Shown here: piece after piece, positions 11,482 through 22,500 of the stretch
How the letters are laid out: the number at the start of each line of letters is the position of its first letter
Numbering within the stretch: the first letter of the stretch is position 1
Assembly (NCBI GenBank): GCA_017506865.1
Contig: JAFCMP010000088.1
Coordinates: forward strand, 62,001-126,000
From: Tribonema minus
Lineage: Eukaryota; Sar; Xanthophyceae; Tribonematales; Tribonemataceae
Direction: 5' to 3'
DNA length: 64,000 nucleotides
The notes under the pieces: model-generated
Database searches by the model: none
Seen by the model: only the letters and a program-made list of their open reading frames with translations
What the model was told of the DNA's origin: nothing
Position numbers and translations under genes: made by a program

Positions 11482-12180
11482 GCGGCGCGGCGGCGGCGGC
11501 AGCGGCAGCGGCGGCAGCGGCAGCGGCGGCAGCGGCAGCGGCAGAGCGCGCACGGTAGGAGGGGGAATGGGGGTGGGGGGGGGGGGGTGGGGGCATGTGC
11601 AATAATAGGGGCGCGGCGAGGCTGCGGCCGCTGTGCAGCGGGGAGGGGGGGGGGGGGGGGGAGGGGGCAACTGTTTGTGAAGGCCGCTGAGGGCGGCGGC
11701 AGGTGCGGCTCATAAGGAGGCGCCGCCGCCGCAAGGCGTGATGGTAGTCGGTTGTGGGGGGCAAGGACTCCGTGCGCCCCCCGAGGGGGGGGGGGGGGGG
11801 GGGGGGCGTGGGCGGGGGCGCGCACCGGGGGGGGGGACGTGGGCGGGGGCGCGCACCACGGGGCGCGGTGGCGCACTGCGCAGCTGCGTGCCAGTGCTCC
11901 GCTCACTGTGTATTGTAGTCCATCAGACGAGCGCTGTGGCAGCCGTAGTTCTGGGAGGGGGGCGCACGTGCAGAGAGGACGCCCCCCCCCGCATTTTACT
12001 CTGCGGTCACAGCGGCGGTGACCAGCCATTTATACAGCGGCGCGCGGATAGCGTGACGCGCCGAAGTGTCGCATGCGCACTGGGCCCCGGGGGGGGGGGG
12101 GCTGGGGGGGCATTCCCCCCCCCCCTCCAACGCTATACATAGCTTACAGAGCAGCAGCAACAGGCTTACAATCACCAAAT
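11482..12180. other. G-tract-rich 3' flank of the aminotransferase
   Basis: The + strand carries many runs of 6-22 consecutive G (for example near 11575, 11640, 11785, 11827 and 12087) plus a ggcggcagc array at 11487-11545. These could form G-quadruplexes in RNA or DNA. Long apparent Pro/Gly/Arg-rich ORFs here are compositional. No gene is supported. Confidence 0.7.
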
Positions 12181-13856
12181 TAGCACGCTCTTTTCCTGTT
12201 TAGCATTCTGGAGTTTTTGTTCTTGGGTGTTTGCAGGGATTACAGCAGAACCCCATCGTCAGTGTTTGTGCGTATGTGAATGAAAGTTGCATGGCGCATA
12301 CGTGAGACACAAGTTGCATTGTGCATGCATGAGACACATGCGGCATTTTCACACCCCATCTCCACATGCAGGAAGTTGCGTGTGCATGGCCTCGAAGAAC
12401 TCAGTGAGAAGTAGCTTTGGAAACCCATGGTCACGTGTTGCAACATGTACTGGCGCGCCTGTGTCGAGAGCGCGTTTTCCAACTGCGTACACATACATTG
12501 AAAATGCGTGCAGTGTTTGGCATGCTCCTTCTAGGTCCTGAAGGCAGTTGTGCTGTTCCCTCACGCCATGTAGGAATGCTTCTACTTGAGTGTCCACGCA
12601 TTACCTACACAATGTGTGGTACACATGTTCCACTCAAAGGCGAAGAGCACACCACACAGCCTTCTGGTGAGCCATCCCAATGCCTTGTTTGGGTGATGCT
12701 GGTGCAATTGCCTCATGCATGTACCGCACGCAGTGTACATGCTTTGCAGTGTTGCAGCATATGGCTGGCTTCATTGAAGTCTGTAGTGTGTTCAGATGCG
12801 CATGAACAGCATGAGAGCATAATGTGCATCGCAACATATCACAATGCTTCAGAACAGGCTAGCTGCTCATGATTATGAAAGGAACTGACTAACCCAAAAT
12901 GTGCTGGAGTGCTTCGGCCACCAATGAGCAGACAAACAGGTGTGCCTGTCACCGCATCATGCATATTGCCAACATCACCTCAACAACGTCATGCCGCTGC
13001 CATGTGCAAATCCTCATTTTGCATGGTTGCAGACAGAGTTTTCTCGATACAGTCGCACAGAGCATGGCGAACGATACAATCATCACGGGGGCAGTGCTAG
13101 AATTCAAAGGCAATGAAACAAACAGCACTGGCAGGGCAGTGCCATGGGCACCATGTCGTAACGACATTGACACCATGGTGCAGCCACATTGTTGGCAATG
13201 ACATCATTGTCTTGTCAACTTGGTGCGGGCTCGCGTCCGTCGCTGCCCTTGTCACACAGCTGAACGAATCCGTGGTGACGGCTCCGTTCTCAAGATCGAG
13301 TGTGCCCATCAAAACATGTGTGTAAGAGTATCATCACTGCCAGCGCCTGTTGTGTCAAAGCATCCGCTGACTTTGAGCATTGCTCGCAACGCCAAAGCTC
13401 ACAAAGCGAGAAGAACAAACAGCGGCTGTGCCAACTTTGCTGCACGCCATCACCGCACAAGACACAATCTGCACGTTGCAGTGCACTTTGAGCACAACGC
13501 AACAGCACCGCCAAGAAGACGCAGGCAGTGGACCACACATGTCAATGTCCATACATTTCTGAGCGCGAGAGAGGGCGCCGTAAACTGCAATGGCGCGCGC
13601 GCGCGCTACGTTGTGGTGGCAGCCGCGCCACCTTAGCTGAGCGCTGTGGCCTGCCGATAGTGTGCGTAAACTGCGCGCATCTCTGTCCAATGCCGCATCA
13701 TCATTATAACATCCGCAGCAGCGAGCCCCGGCAGCGCGCAGCACCGTTGCTGCGAGCACGCGCCTCTCCCCCCAATCGTTGACGAGATCGCAAGCCCCCC
13801 CTCCGGCTTCTCCTCTTCATCAATAAAGCCATCCTCGAGGCCAGTTGAGCACAGCC
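12181..13856. other. Intergenic region, no supported gene
   Basis: Composition is near 50% GC, with many short ORFs that lack domains or splice-consistent extensions. It separates the convergent 3' ends of the aminotransferase (+) and sulfite reductase (-). Nothing recognisable was seen. Confidence 0.5.
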
Positions 13857-16800
13857 TCACACGGCGGCGACGGCGGCCTCCACGCCGGCCTTGCCGAGGC
13901 GCGAGCAGTACTCGCCGAACGACTCGGGGCCGCGCGCACCGGCGCGCGTCTGGCGACCCGCCTTGTACGCCGCGAGCAGCGGCCGCAGCGTCGCCTCCAG
14001 GTCCTTCTCCTTCATGCCCTTCATGAGGGGGTACCCCACGCGGTCGCACTGAGGCGTGCCACCGAGCCACACCTGCCATTGCGGGGGTATGAAAGAAAAG
14101 GGGTTGACAGTATCAGTTGGGTGTGCGCCTACAGGGGGGCGGTTTAGAGGTGTATAGAGCTGGTGCCATGAAGCGTGTGGGACGCGTACATGATTGCATG
14201 CTGCATATGTGACACAAGTGAGGGCCGATTCGAAGCCAAGTGCGGGGGCTGTATACGTAATCACACCAGAGAGTGAGGCATTCTGCATATGCACGAACCA
14301 ATTGCAGCAGCTCAGAGCCAGCGGCGCAACGCTGGCAACAGAAACGCAGGGAGCAGGGACTACTAGGCTCCATCTAAACCCTTAGCCGGACCACACAACA
14401 AGGATCTCAACACGCAGCACCGTCAGCCGCAGAGCACACAGTGATTGCTGTGCAACAGCGACATGCCCTCTTTCGCCCGCAGGTCCTGCGTCAGGCACGG
14501 CAGACCGACAGCGTGCGGCCGACAGCGCCCCCTCTCACCTGGTACGTGTCAGGGCCGTCGCCCACGAATGCCAGCTCCGCCATGTACGGGCGCGCGCAGC
14601 CGTTGGGGCACCCCGTCATGCGCATCATGATCTCCTCGTCGCCGAGGCCGCCCGCGTCCAGCAGCGCGCGCACGCGCGTAATAAACTCCGGCATGCGCCG
14701 CTCCGCCTCCGTGATGGCGAGGCCGCACATGGGCAGCGCGGGGCATGCGATCGCGAGGCGCGTGAGCGGGTCGATCGCCTCGATGGGCAGGATGCCGTGC
14801 GCGGCGAGCAGCGCCTCGAGCGGCGCGCGCTGCGCCTCCGCGACGTCGCGCAGGATGAGCGACTGGTTCGGCGTGCAGATCATGGGGAACGCAAAGCGGT
14901 CCGCGATCGCGCGCAGCGCCGTCTTGATCTGCGGCCCGCCCTCGCGGTCGATGACGCGGCCCTGCGCGCGGGGGGAGCGCAGCGGAGCGGGGCACGGGGG
15001 CGGAGCGGCGACGCCGGTCAGCGGTGGAGCCGCGGGCGCGCGCGGGGCAGGGGTGGTGTGTGATGGCGGCGCATTTCAAGGTGCGGCGCGCTCGCTGCCA
15101 TGCGCATACATGCGGACATGCAAAACGGACACGCGTGACTGTCAGGGGCAACTGAGCGGGCCCAATGCGGAACGGAACAGTTGCAGCGCTCCACATTGGG
15201 CGAGACACCACATACAATGTGCGGCGCTCCGCAGCTGCTGCCCGGCTGCTGTCAGTGAAAGCCCACTGCGCAAGCACTGCTCTAGACATGCTGCCAATTG
15301 GAACCGCAGCTGAAGGCTCCGACGCTGTCAAGCCGCTCTTGCAGTGGCGGATCTACACGCCACGCGCCATTGAGGACTGGCACAGCGTCTGTGATGCTGC
15401 CGCGCCGAACGCATGCACGTCCTGTCACGTGCTCAGGAGAGAACATCTGAACAGAGGGTGTACGCATGTCAGTGCCGCATTGGCAGCCCTTCAAGCAAGC
15501 TCATGACGCATGCTTGCGACTTCTATGCGCCACCGCGCCAAGCCCACGCCACAAATCGTCCACAGCTTGTCTAGTGCAAGCAACTCGCCCGCTCAACATG
15601 AATGCCGCAGAAGTGCTCCCGGCATGCACGTCAGCCAGCCCGCCCCTCAAGCGACCGCAGCACGTTGGCACGTGGCTGCGACGCACCCCTGACCATGCAC
15701 TGATAAGAAACAGCAAAAAATATGGCGCAAAACTCGCCTACTTACATCGAAGCAGAAACTGCTTGTGAGATTATGCTGCAAGACTCGCCTGCTCGATGTT
15801 GAAGCCGTAGAACCACTTCCCATCGCCCTGCTCGTGCCAGCCCATCCAGTCGCTGTAGCGCCACTCCGGCAGGGCGCGCCACGGCTCAAACGGCGCGCTC
15901 ATGTACGACTCCACCAGCGTGCGAAACCGGTCCACGCCGAGGGTGTGCACGAGGTACTTCATGCGCGCGTTGGCGCGCACCTCGCGGTTGCCTGGCGCAA
16001 ACGAAGGAGACTTGATGTTAGTGGAAATTTGCATGTTGAAGTAGCCCAGAGAAGCGGCGTTCTAGAGGATACAAGTGCTGCTGAGAAACGCTGGTGCCTG
16101 TGAACAGAGCATGATGATTCAGCCTGAGGGCATGCAGAATCGATGTCCAACATCTACAAAATTCAACTTCAACACGCAGACTGCAGCAGAGGAAAGTGTG
16201 ACATGCAAAGCGCAACTACATCCAGAAATGCTGAGTGCCCTGCTTCTGCTGCAGTGCTGCAATCGCGTCGAAGTGCACCAGCACGCAAACTGTCAGTCCT
16301 CCGACATGACCTTCACAGCGACAGGCCAGCGGCGGTAAGCCATTGCAGACCATCAAAGCTATGCTGACAGCAGCTCACGAATCAAAAGCACGACACTACT
16401 CAGCGGAACACGCGAAAACGTCAACACGTCGTTGCCCACAGCTGTGGCTGCAGTTCCTACAGCACTCAACGGGACGCACGCTGCCCACGTGCCCTCCAAC
16501 ATGCAGCACATCGCGACCCTCCTGCCGCCAGCCGCTGTGCACCACGGCGGACGGCGCAGCAGCAGCAGCGGCGCACTGACCTCACCGCACTCATCGCATC
16601 CGGCACGTCACCCCCCCACGCGTGCCGCAAACTTCAACAACAAACTTCAACAGCAAGCGAACGCGCGCAACGACCACCGCCGCCACGCACCGTGGTCGCG
16701 CTGCGCCGCCAGAATCGCCTTGCAGCACTCCAGCACGCGGTCCGCGGGGACAAAGCCGATGTGGTCCGCGGCGCGCGCGAACGTCGTCTCCTTGCCGTGC

Positions 16801-19103
16801 GTGCGCCCGAGGCCGCCGCCCGCCATTACGTTGAACCCCTCCAGCGCGCCCGTGCGCGGGTCCGTCACCACCACGAGCCCGATGTCGTTCGTGTAGATGT
16901 CGATGGCGTTGTCGCCGGGGACGGTCACGCCGATCTTGAACTTGCGCGGCAGGTACAGGTCGCCGTACAGCGGCTCGACGGGGTGGTCGAGGATGACGCC
17001 GCGCCCGTTGTCGCGCAGCATCTCGGCGTCTATCGCCGCGCCGTCAATGTCCTTGCGCCAGTACTCTATGGTCGCCGCCTTCTCACCGTCCAGCCACAGC
17101 TCCGTGAACGCCGCAGACAGGGGGCGCAGCAGCTCCGCGACTTGCTGGCGGCACGAGGGGGGGGAGAGGGGGGCGCGGGGGGGTTAGAGCCGGTGCTGCG
17201 TGCATAGCAGTCGAGAGCGAGCGGTCCGGACGTCGTGACATCCGTAAGTGAAGCTCTTGTTGATGACGCAGTACGGTAGGACTGCGTGATCGAGCGGCCA
17301 AAGAACCTGCTGTGCTGCTGAGAGGCTACTCTATTCTGTCGTTTGCGTGCACAAGATACACGATACAGGTGGTTGGCATGCGCTACACAGAGCCGCACAG
17401 GGCGCATCCCTGGTGCACGTTGCTTGACGTCTGCGCGTGTCGTTCAAAAATACACAGCAACAAAACCGTGGACACATGCACATCAACACCAATGCTCAGC
17501 AGGTGACGATTTTACTAGAGGCAAAACCAATCCCCGCGCCACAGAGGCCGCTGCACAAGAAGCAGTTGCAGCCTGAGCTGACAGCATACAACCACACCCC
17601 CTCTCAAATGAAGCGTGGACCGCAGCCCTTCACCACCATCGACGCTGCCGCGCCTCACCTTGGTCACCGTGCGCGCGTACTCGTACTCGGGCCTGTTGGT
17701 GATGGGCGCGGGCGTCGTCATGATGTTGCGGTTCACGTCGCCGCAGCCGCCGACCGTTGACGAGCCGACGTTCATGATCTCGCGGATCACGTGCTTGAGG
17801 TTCGACTTGGCGACGCCGTGCAGCTGGAACGTCTGGCGCGTCGTCAGGCGCAGGTGGCCGTGGCCGTACTCGTTGGACAGGTCGTCCAGGAGGCGGTACA
17901 GCTCCGGCGGGCACTCGCCGCCGGGCATCTTCAGCCTGCGCCGCAGCGGCGGCAGCAGCAGCAGCAGCGCGTGTGGTAATGGCGGCGTGAGTGAAGGGCG
18001 TAGGGGCGCGTGAGAACAAGGACGTTCGGGGCGTCAGCGGCGATGAAGCGAGTGCGCAGGTGCGTCAGCGCGCTCCTAGTGTTCCAATTGTGCGTGTGCT
18101 GCACGGCGCACTCCAAAGAAAACGGCGGCCAGGTGTTCTGACGTTGCGACAGGCGAGTCGCCCGCTCCATCACGCAGCGACAGGTTCACAGAAAGTACTG
18201 GCGACGGCGAGCGGCCAGCGTGAGTCTGTAGGTGTGCTGAACGCAACATCAGCGGCGACAGCTGTGACAGGCATGAAAAGGGAGCTTGCGGGTGGCTATG
18301 CGGTTACTGTGGCACTGTAAGCTCACATTGTCGTCAAATCCTCAAACTTGAAGTTGGACAAAATTTGTGTCTCGTGCTACCTGTGCAGCCACTTAGGTTG
18401 AGAAGCTGAAGCTTGGCGTCCAAAACAGGCAGAACGCTGCATATATCTTCTCCTGTGATGAATCTGGGAAGTTCCCGCAAACTTCCAACAAACACACTTT
18501 AAGTGTCACAAAGGTGCAACAGAAAGATCTTAGGTGGCAATCTCACCGCAACATGAAGGAGTAATCCTTGTCCGCGCCCTTCTTGCGGTTCTCACGGTTG
18601 TCCTGCATGTAGCTGCCGTGAAACTTAAGGATCTGGTAAGCATCGTGGTTGATGAACACCTCCTCCGTCGCCATTTCCGATCGCACTGGCTCCCGCAGAT
18701 TTTGAGAGTGCAGCTTTATCAAGTTGACCTGCATAGGAGAAGCAGGATCACGACAGATGATCAACATCAACGTGCTACCGACAGGCTGCAAGCGGCCAGA
18801 TCTTGACGTTTGAAGTTCTCCGATCTGGTACGGCGCGGTGGTGAGAGCCATGCAACAACAACGCCGGGGTTGATCTATCGATGATAACAAACTGAAAACA
18901 CACCCACGATGCTCTGGTCACGCCGGGGCACGTCTCACCTTGTCGAGCTTGATCGGCTTCGCTGGTGGCTCGGCCACCATGCTCGTCACTCCGGAGGAAG
19001 CAGCTGACAGCGGCGTCGTATGCCGTACAAGCGGCGTTCCAATAAACCCCGAAGCCGGAGCGATCAACGCCACCAGCGCCAGCGCGGCGCAGGTGTGCGC
19101 CAT
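13857..19103 (-). CDS. SIR: Ferredoxin-sulfite reductase, plastid-targeted
   Basis: The enzyme reduces sulfite to sulfide with six electrons from ferredoxin, using siroheme and a [4Fe-4S] cluster, in plastid sulfur assimilation. Model, 7 exons (descending): 19103-18939, 18728-18547, 17935-17659, 17144-16691, 15991-15789, 14961-14539, 14072-13857. All phases agree; 639 residues. The order of family blocks is intact: LKFHGSYMQDNRENRKKGAD, YSFMLRL, GHLRLTTRQTFQLHG, GSSTVGGCGDVNRN, RDHGNREVRANARMKYLVHT, GWHEQGDGKWFYGF. The cluster/siroheme cysteines are C500 and C506 (ACPALPMC) and C545 and C549 (TGCPNGC). This CX5C...CX3C pattern with full ferredoxin-type length argues for sulfite over nitrite reductase. 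Residues 1-18 form a signal peptide ending ASGFIGTP, the Phe-containing bipartite plastid signal of secondary red plastids. Intron 5 has a GC donor (gcgagt at 15788). Expression may share the 424-bp divergent promoter with DNAJC2. Confidence 0.95.
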
Positions 19104-19527
19104 GATGGCTGCAACCAGCGCAGTTCAGAGACACACACGCAGAGGCCGAACACAAGGTCAAACGGCGGCAGGCAATATGGCGCAATATGCGATGATCGCT
19201 GCTGCTCCCGATTGTGTGTCGGGGTGTGAGTGCTGCTCTAACGGGAACCGAGCTCGAAGATCACAGGACCAACCAGCACCCACCTTTTGACTGTGGAGCT
19301 TAATCCGATCGCTGGCCGCTGAACCTGTTGCGCGTGCTCCACTCAATAGCTGATAGACCGCTAGACAAGATCCCCGCTGCTTTCCAATCCAATCAGCGCC
19401 TCTCCCCTCGTTGCACAAAAAAAGTTGGAAGTGAATCACAGTGCTGAAGTTGCCTCGTCCTCAGGAACCGCAAAACCTTGGAGTTGAATTTGGTGCAACA
19501 TTACGTTCGTGAAGCGCTAACAGCGGC
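19104..19527. promoter_or_regulatory. Divergent promoter region SIR / DNAJC2
   Basis: Only 424 bases separate the two divergent start codons. The right half holds gttggaagtgaa, ctgaagttgc and ggagttgaattt words, related to the TTGAAGTTGAA motif seen before other genes. No TATA box is evident. A bidirectional promoter is inferred from spacing alone. Confidence 0.45.
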
Positions 19528-22500
19528 ATGTCGGTGGCATGTATTTGGTACATTGACGCTGCGGCTGCCCTGCCCGCAGGTGCGCCTACAGCCACCGCGG
19601 CAGTGTCACAAATTCAATGGACATCCCAGCCTGCCTTGCCACCACTGCCCGTGCAGCCCGCGGGCAGGGCGTACTGGGCCTTCGTAAACAGAGGCAGGAC
19701 CATTGATGCCAGAAAAATCGACAACGTCACAGCCCTTGCTACGGAGCAGGACAAGGACGGCGGCGGCAGCGGCGGCAAGGGTGACGAGGCGGACGATGCC
19801 GCCTCCTTTCAATTACGAGACGACCTCACGGCAGACAACGTTGGCAACTTCACGTACTATGAGCTGCTGGGCTTCGATAAGTATGGCACAGGCGTCACGG
19901 ACGACGGCCTCAAGAAGGCCTACAGAAAAGCTGTGCTTAAGTACCATCCCGACAAGGTTGGGGCTTCAGTCGCGGACGAGGGCGAGGAGGACGAGGTGTT
20001 CATCCTGATGCAGAAGGCATATGAAACGCTGACGGATGTCACCAAGAAAAGAGCATACGACTCGTCGCTGGAGTTCGACGACACCATACCTGCTGATGAT
20101 GCCGGCAAGAACGGCGATTTCTTCGAGGTGAGGCTATGGTTCTCAGATTGTGATGGGCACTGGCTCAACATATCACTAGAGCTGTCATGCTCAGCGCAGG
20201 GCTTTGGTGCACGTTTCTCACGCACGGGCTGTTGCGCATCAGTCAGTTCTGATCAAAATACCGATGTAGGCATCGAGCATGCATCAAGCACGAGCTGCTG
20301 CTTGCTTTTATTGCACCTGTCGAGAAGTTTCCTGCCCCCCGCAACCTCAAGTGCAGCTGAGTTTGACTGTGCGCTTCTGTGGTGTCAATTCATGAAAATT
20401 CTTTCAATTTGCTTCTTTATCTCTCAATGAAGAAACGCTTGAGGACTGTCGGCCGCAGCAGCAGGAGCACGCGACACTCAGCACGGCGAATGTGTGCCCA
20501 GCAGTGGGTGCCCAAGATTCACTAGCCCAATGGTCAATGTCATTATACACTCATTAGCTGTTACTCATAGTGTATTTACCCAATCCATTGTTGGCTTGCA
20601 CGTGCAGCGCAGAATGTGCTGCTCACACGCCAGAATGTGCTGCTCACACGCCGCCGAGGCAAATCACCCCTCCCATTTCTCAACATAGCAGTGTACATTG
20701 TTATGATAACATGCGCCGCTTGCAAATGCATGCCCACGTCCACGTCTGAATGTCGCCGTGCGCTGGGAAGCGCCGCGCCCCCGCCCTCTAGCCTCCAATT
20801 CCCCGAGAACACCTGCCATCTGCGGACAGATTTCTGGGGCGAACATATTTGACCCTTCTTACGAACCTGCCTTGCGATGCCGCCGCGTCAGGTGTACGGC
20901 CCTGTGTTTTCGCGCTACGAGCGCTTCGCCGTTGTCGTCCCCGCGCCGCTCTAGTCCCCAATTCCCCACGCACGCCCGCGACTTGCACTCTGGACGATTA
21001 ACCCTCCTTACGCACCCGCCCGCGCCGCCGCCGCATCAGGTGTACGGCCCCGTGTTCTCGCGCAACGAGCGCTTCGCCGTCGTCGTCCCCGCGCCGCCGC
21101 TCGGCGGCGACGACGCGCCCATCGAGGAGGTCAACAAGTTCTATGAGTACTGGGCGAACTTTGAGTCGTGGCGCGACTTCACGCTCGACTCGGCGGAGCA
21201 CAACCTGGACGACGCGGAGGACCGCTACCACAAGCGCTGGATGGAGAAGGAGAACGCCAAGCGCTCCAAGGACCTCAAGAAGAAGGAGTACAAGCGGCTG
21301 TCGCGGCTGGTGGACAACGTGAGTAGTGGCAGCGGCGGCCGGCGGCACCGAGCGCAATATGCACCCTGTTGCAGTAGCCGATGAGATGGTGCGATGTCTC
21401 TGCGGCAGCGCTCAACTGAAGCAGTGGTGTACTGGTCTGGAACGGTATTGATTCACTTTTGAATCACAATACACATACACCCAGAGTAGTTGCAGCACCA
21501 GAGTCGCGCAGGTAGGCGTCACGTGACGTTTTTTATCGTTGTGGTACTTGAAGTAGTCTATTCACGGGTGCTGTGTCTGCAGGTGACCGCATGCACTTTC
21601 AAGAGTGCACATTGTGCTGAATTGGCACTGGTAGGTGGTGTCTGCGACGGCTGCACACGTGCTCAATGTCGATGAGATTGTCGACAGACGTCAAACTGCA
21701 GTAAGTGACGTGCATGATGACTGTTTCCGGTCGTACATGTTCTTGAGGACACAAGTGCTCGCGTTTTGGACCCTATCAGGCACGGACAAGGCATGGGTCT
21801 GGTTTGTTGACAGAGTGACACATGGCAAAGTGGGCCAGAATCACTACAATGACCCACTGCAGCAGTGGGCGCACTCGTCAAGAACTTCCTTGATGATTTT
21901 AAGGATGTAGTCTAATGGTCAATTGTAGGTATATAGCCACGAATCGTAGGGGAGCGATCTCAAGGGCCACGCGTGTGTGCTACGTCCCATACTTACATGC
22001 CAAATGACGTATTGCATGCAGCCATGTGTGGGTACTACGACCCGTGCCTACATGCCACATGCAGTATAGGAACACCTTATTTGGCAGGCTGGGCTGCAGC
22101 ACTTGCTGGTGCGCGGTGCACTGACACTCACTACTGCTGTCCGCATGTATCATCCACCTTCAATTAGTGTGCTTCCACAAGCGATTCTTGGGTCGGATAC
22201 TGTGCCTGAATGCACGAGCGCTGTTGCGCACTCACCCCCCCCCATCCCCCCCCACACCCCAACCCTCAGGCGTACGCGGCGGACCCGCGCGTGAAGCGCG
22301 CGCGCCAGGCGGAGGCGGACGCCAAGCGCGCCAAGAAGGAGGCGCGCGAGGCGGAGAAGCGCGCCAAGGAGGAGGCCGCAGCCAAGGAGGTGGCGGACGC
22401 GCGCGCGGCGGCGGCGGCGACGGAGGCGGAGGCGGCGGCGCGCGCGAAGGACGCCAAGACGGTGCGCGAGGCCGCCAAGAAGGAGGCGCGCCGGTTGAAA

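Noticed and set aside
10000-11670. A 556-codon open frame on the minus strand over the aminotransferase
   Set aside because: Its composition (Arg, Ala, Leu, Val, His) is the mirror of a GC-rich coding exon, and the + strand carries an unmistakable PLP enzyme.
13857-19103. Nitrite reductase as an alternative to sulfite reductase
   Set aside because: Block order, length and the C-terminal VWLGGTPQ region fit sulfite reductase; the cysteine spacing alone does not separate the two.
20892-20951. Upstream copy as a genuine alternative exon 2 of DNAJC2
   Set aside because: It hits a stop after 20 codons and has no donor, so it cannot give a full protein; kept only as a possible decoy.
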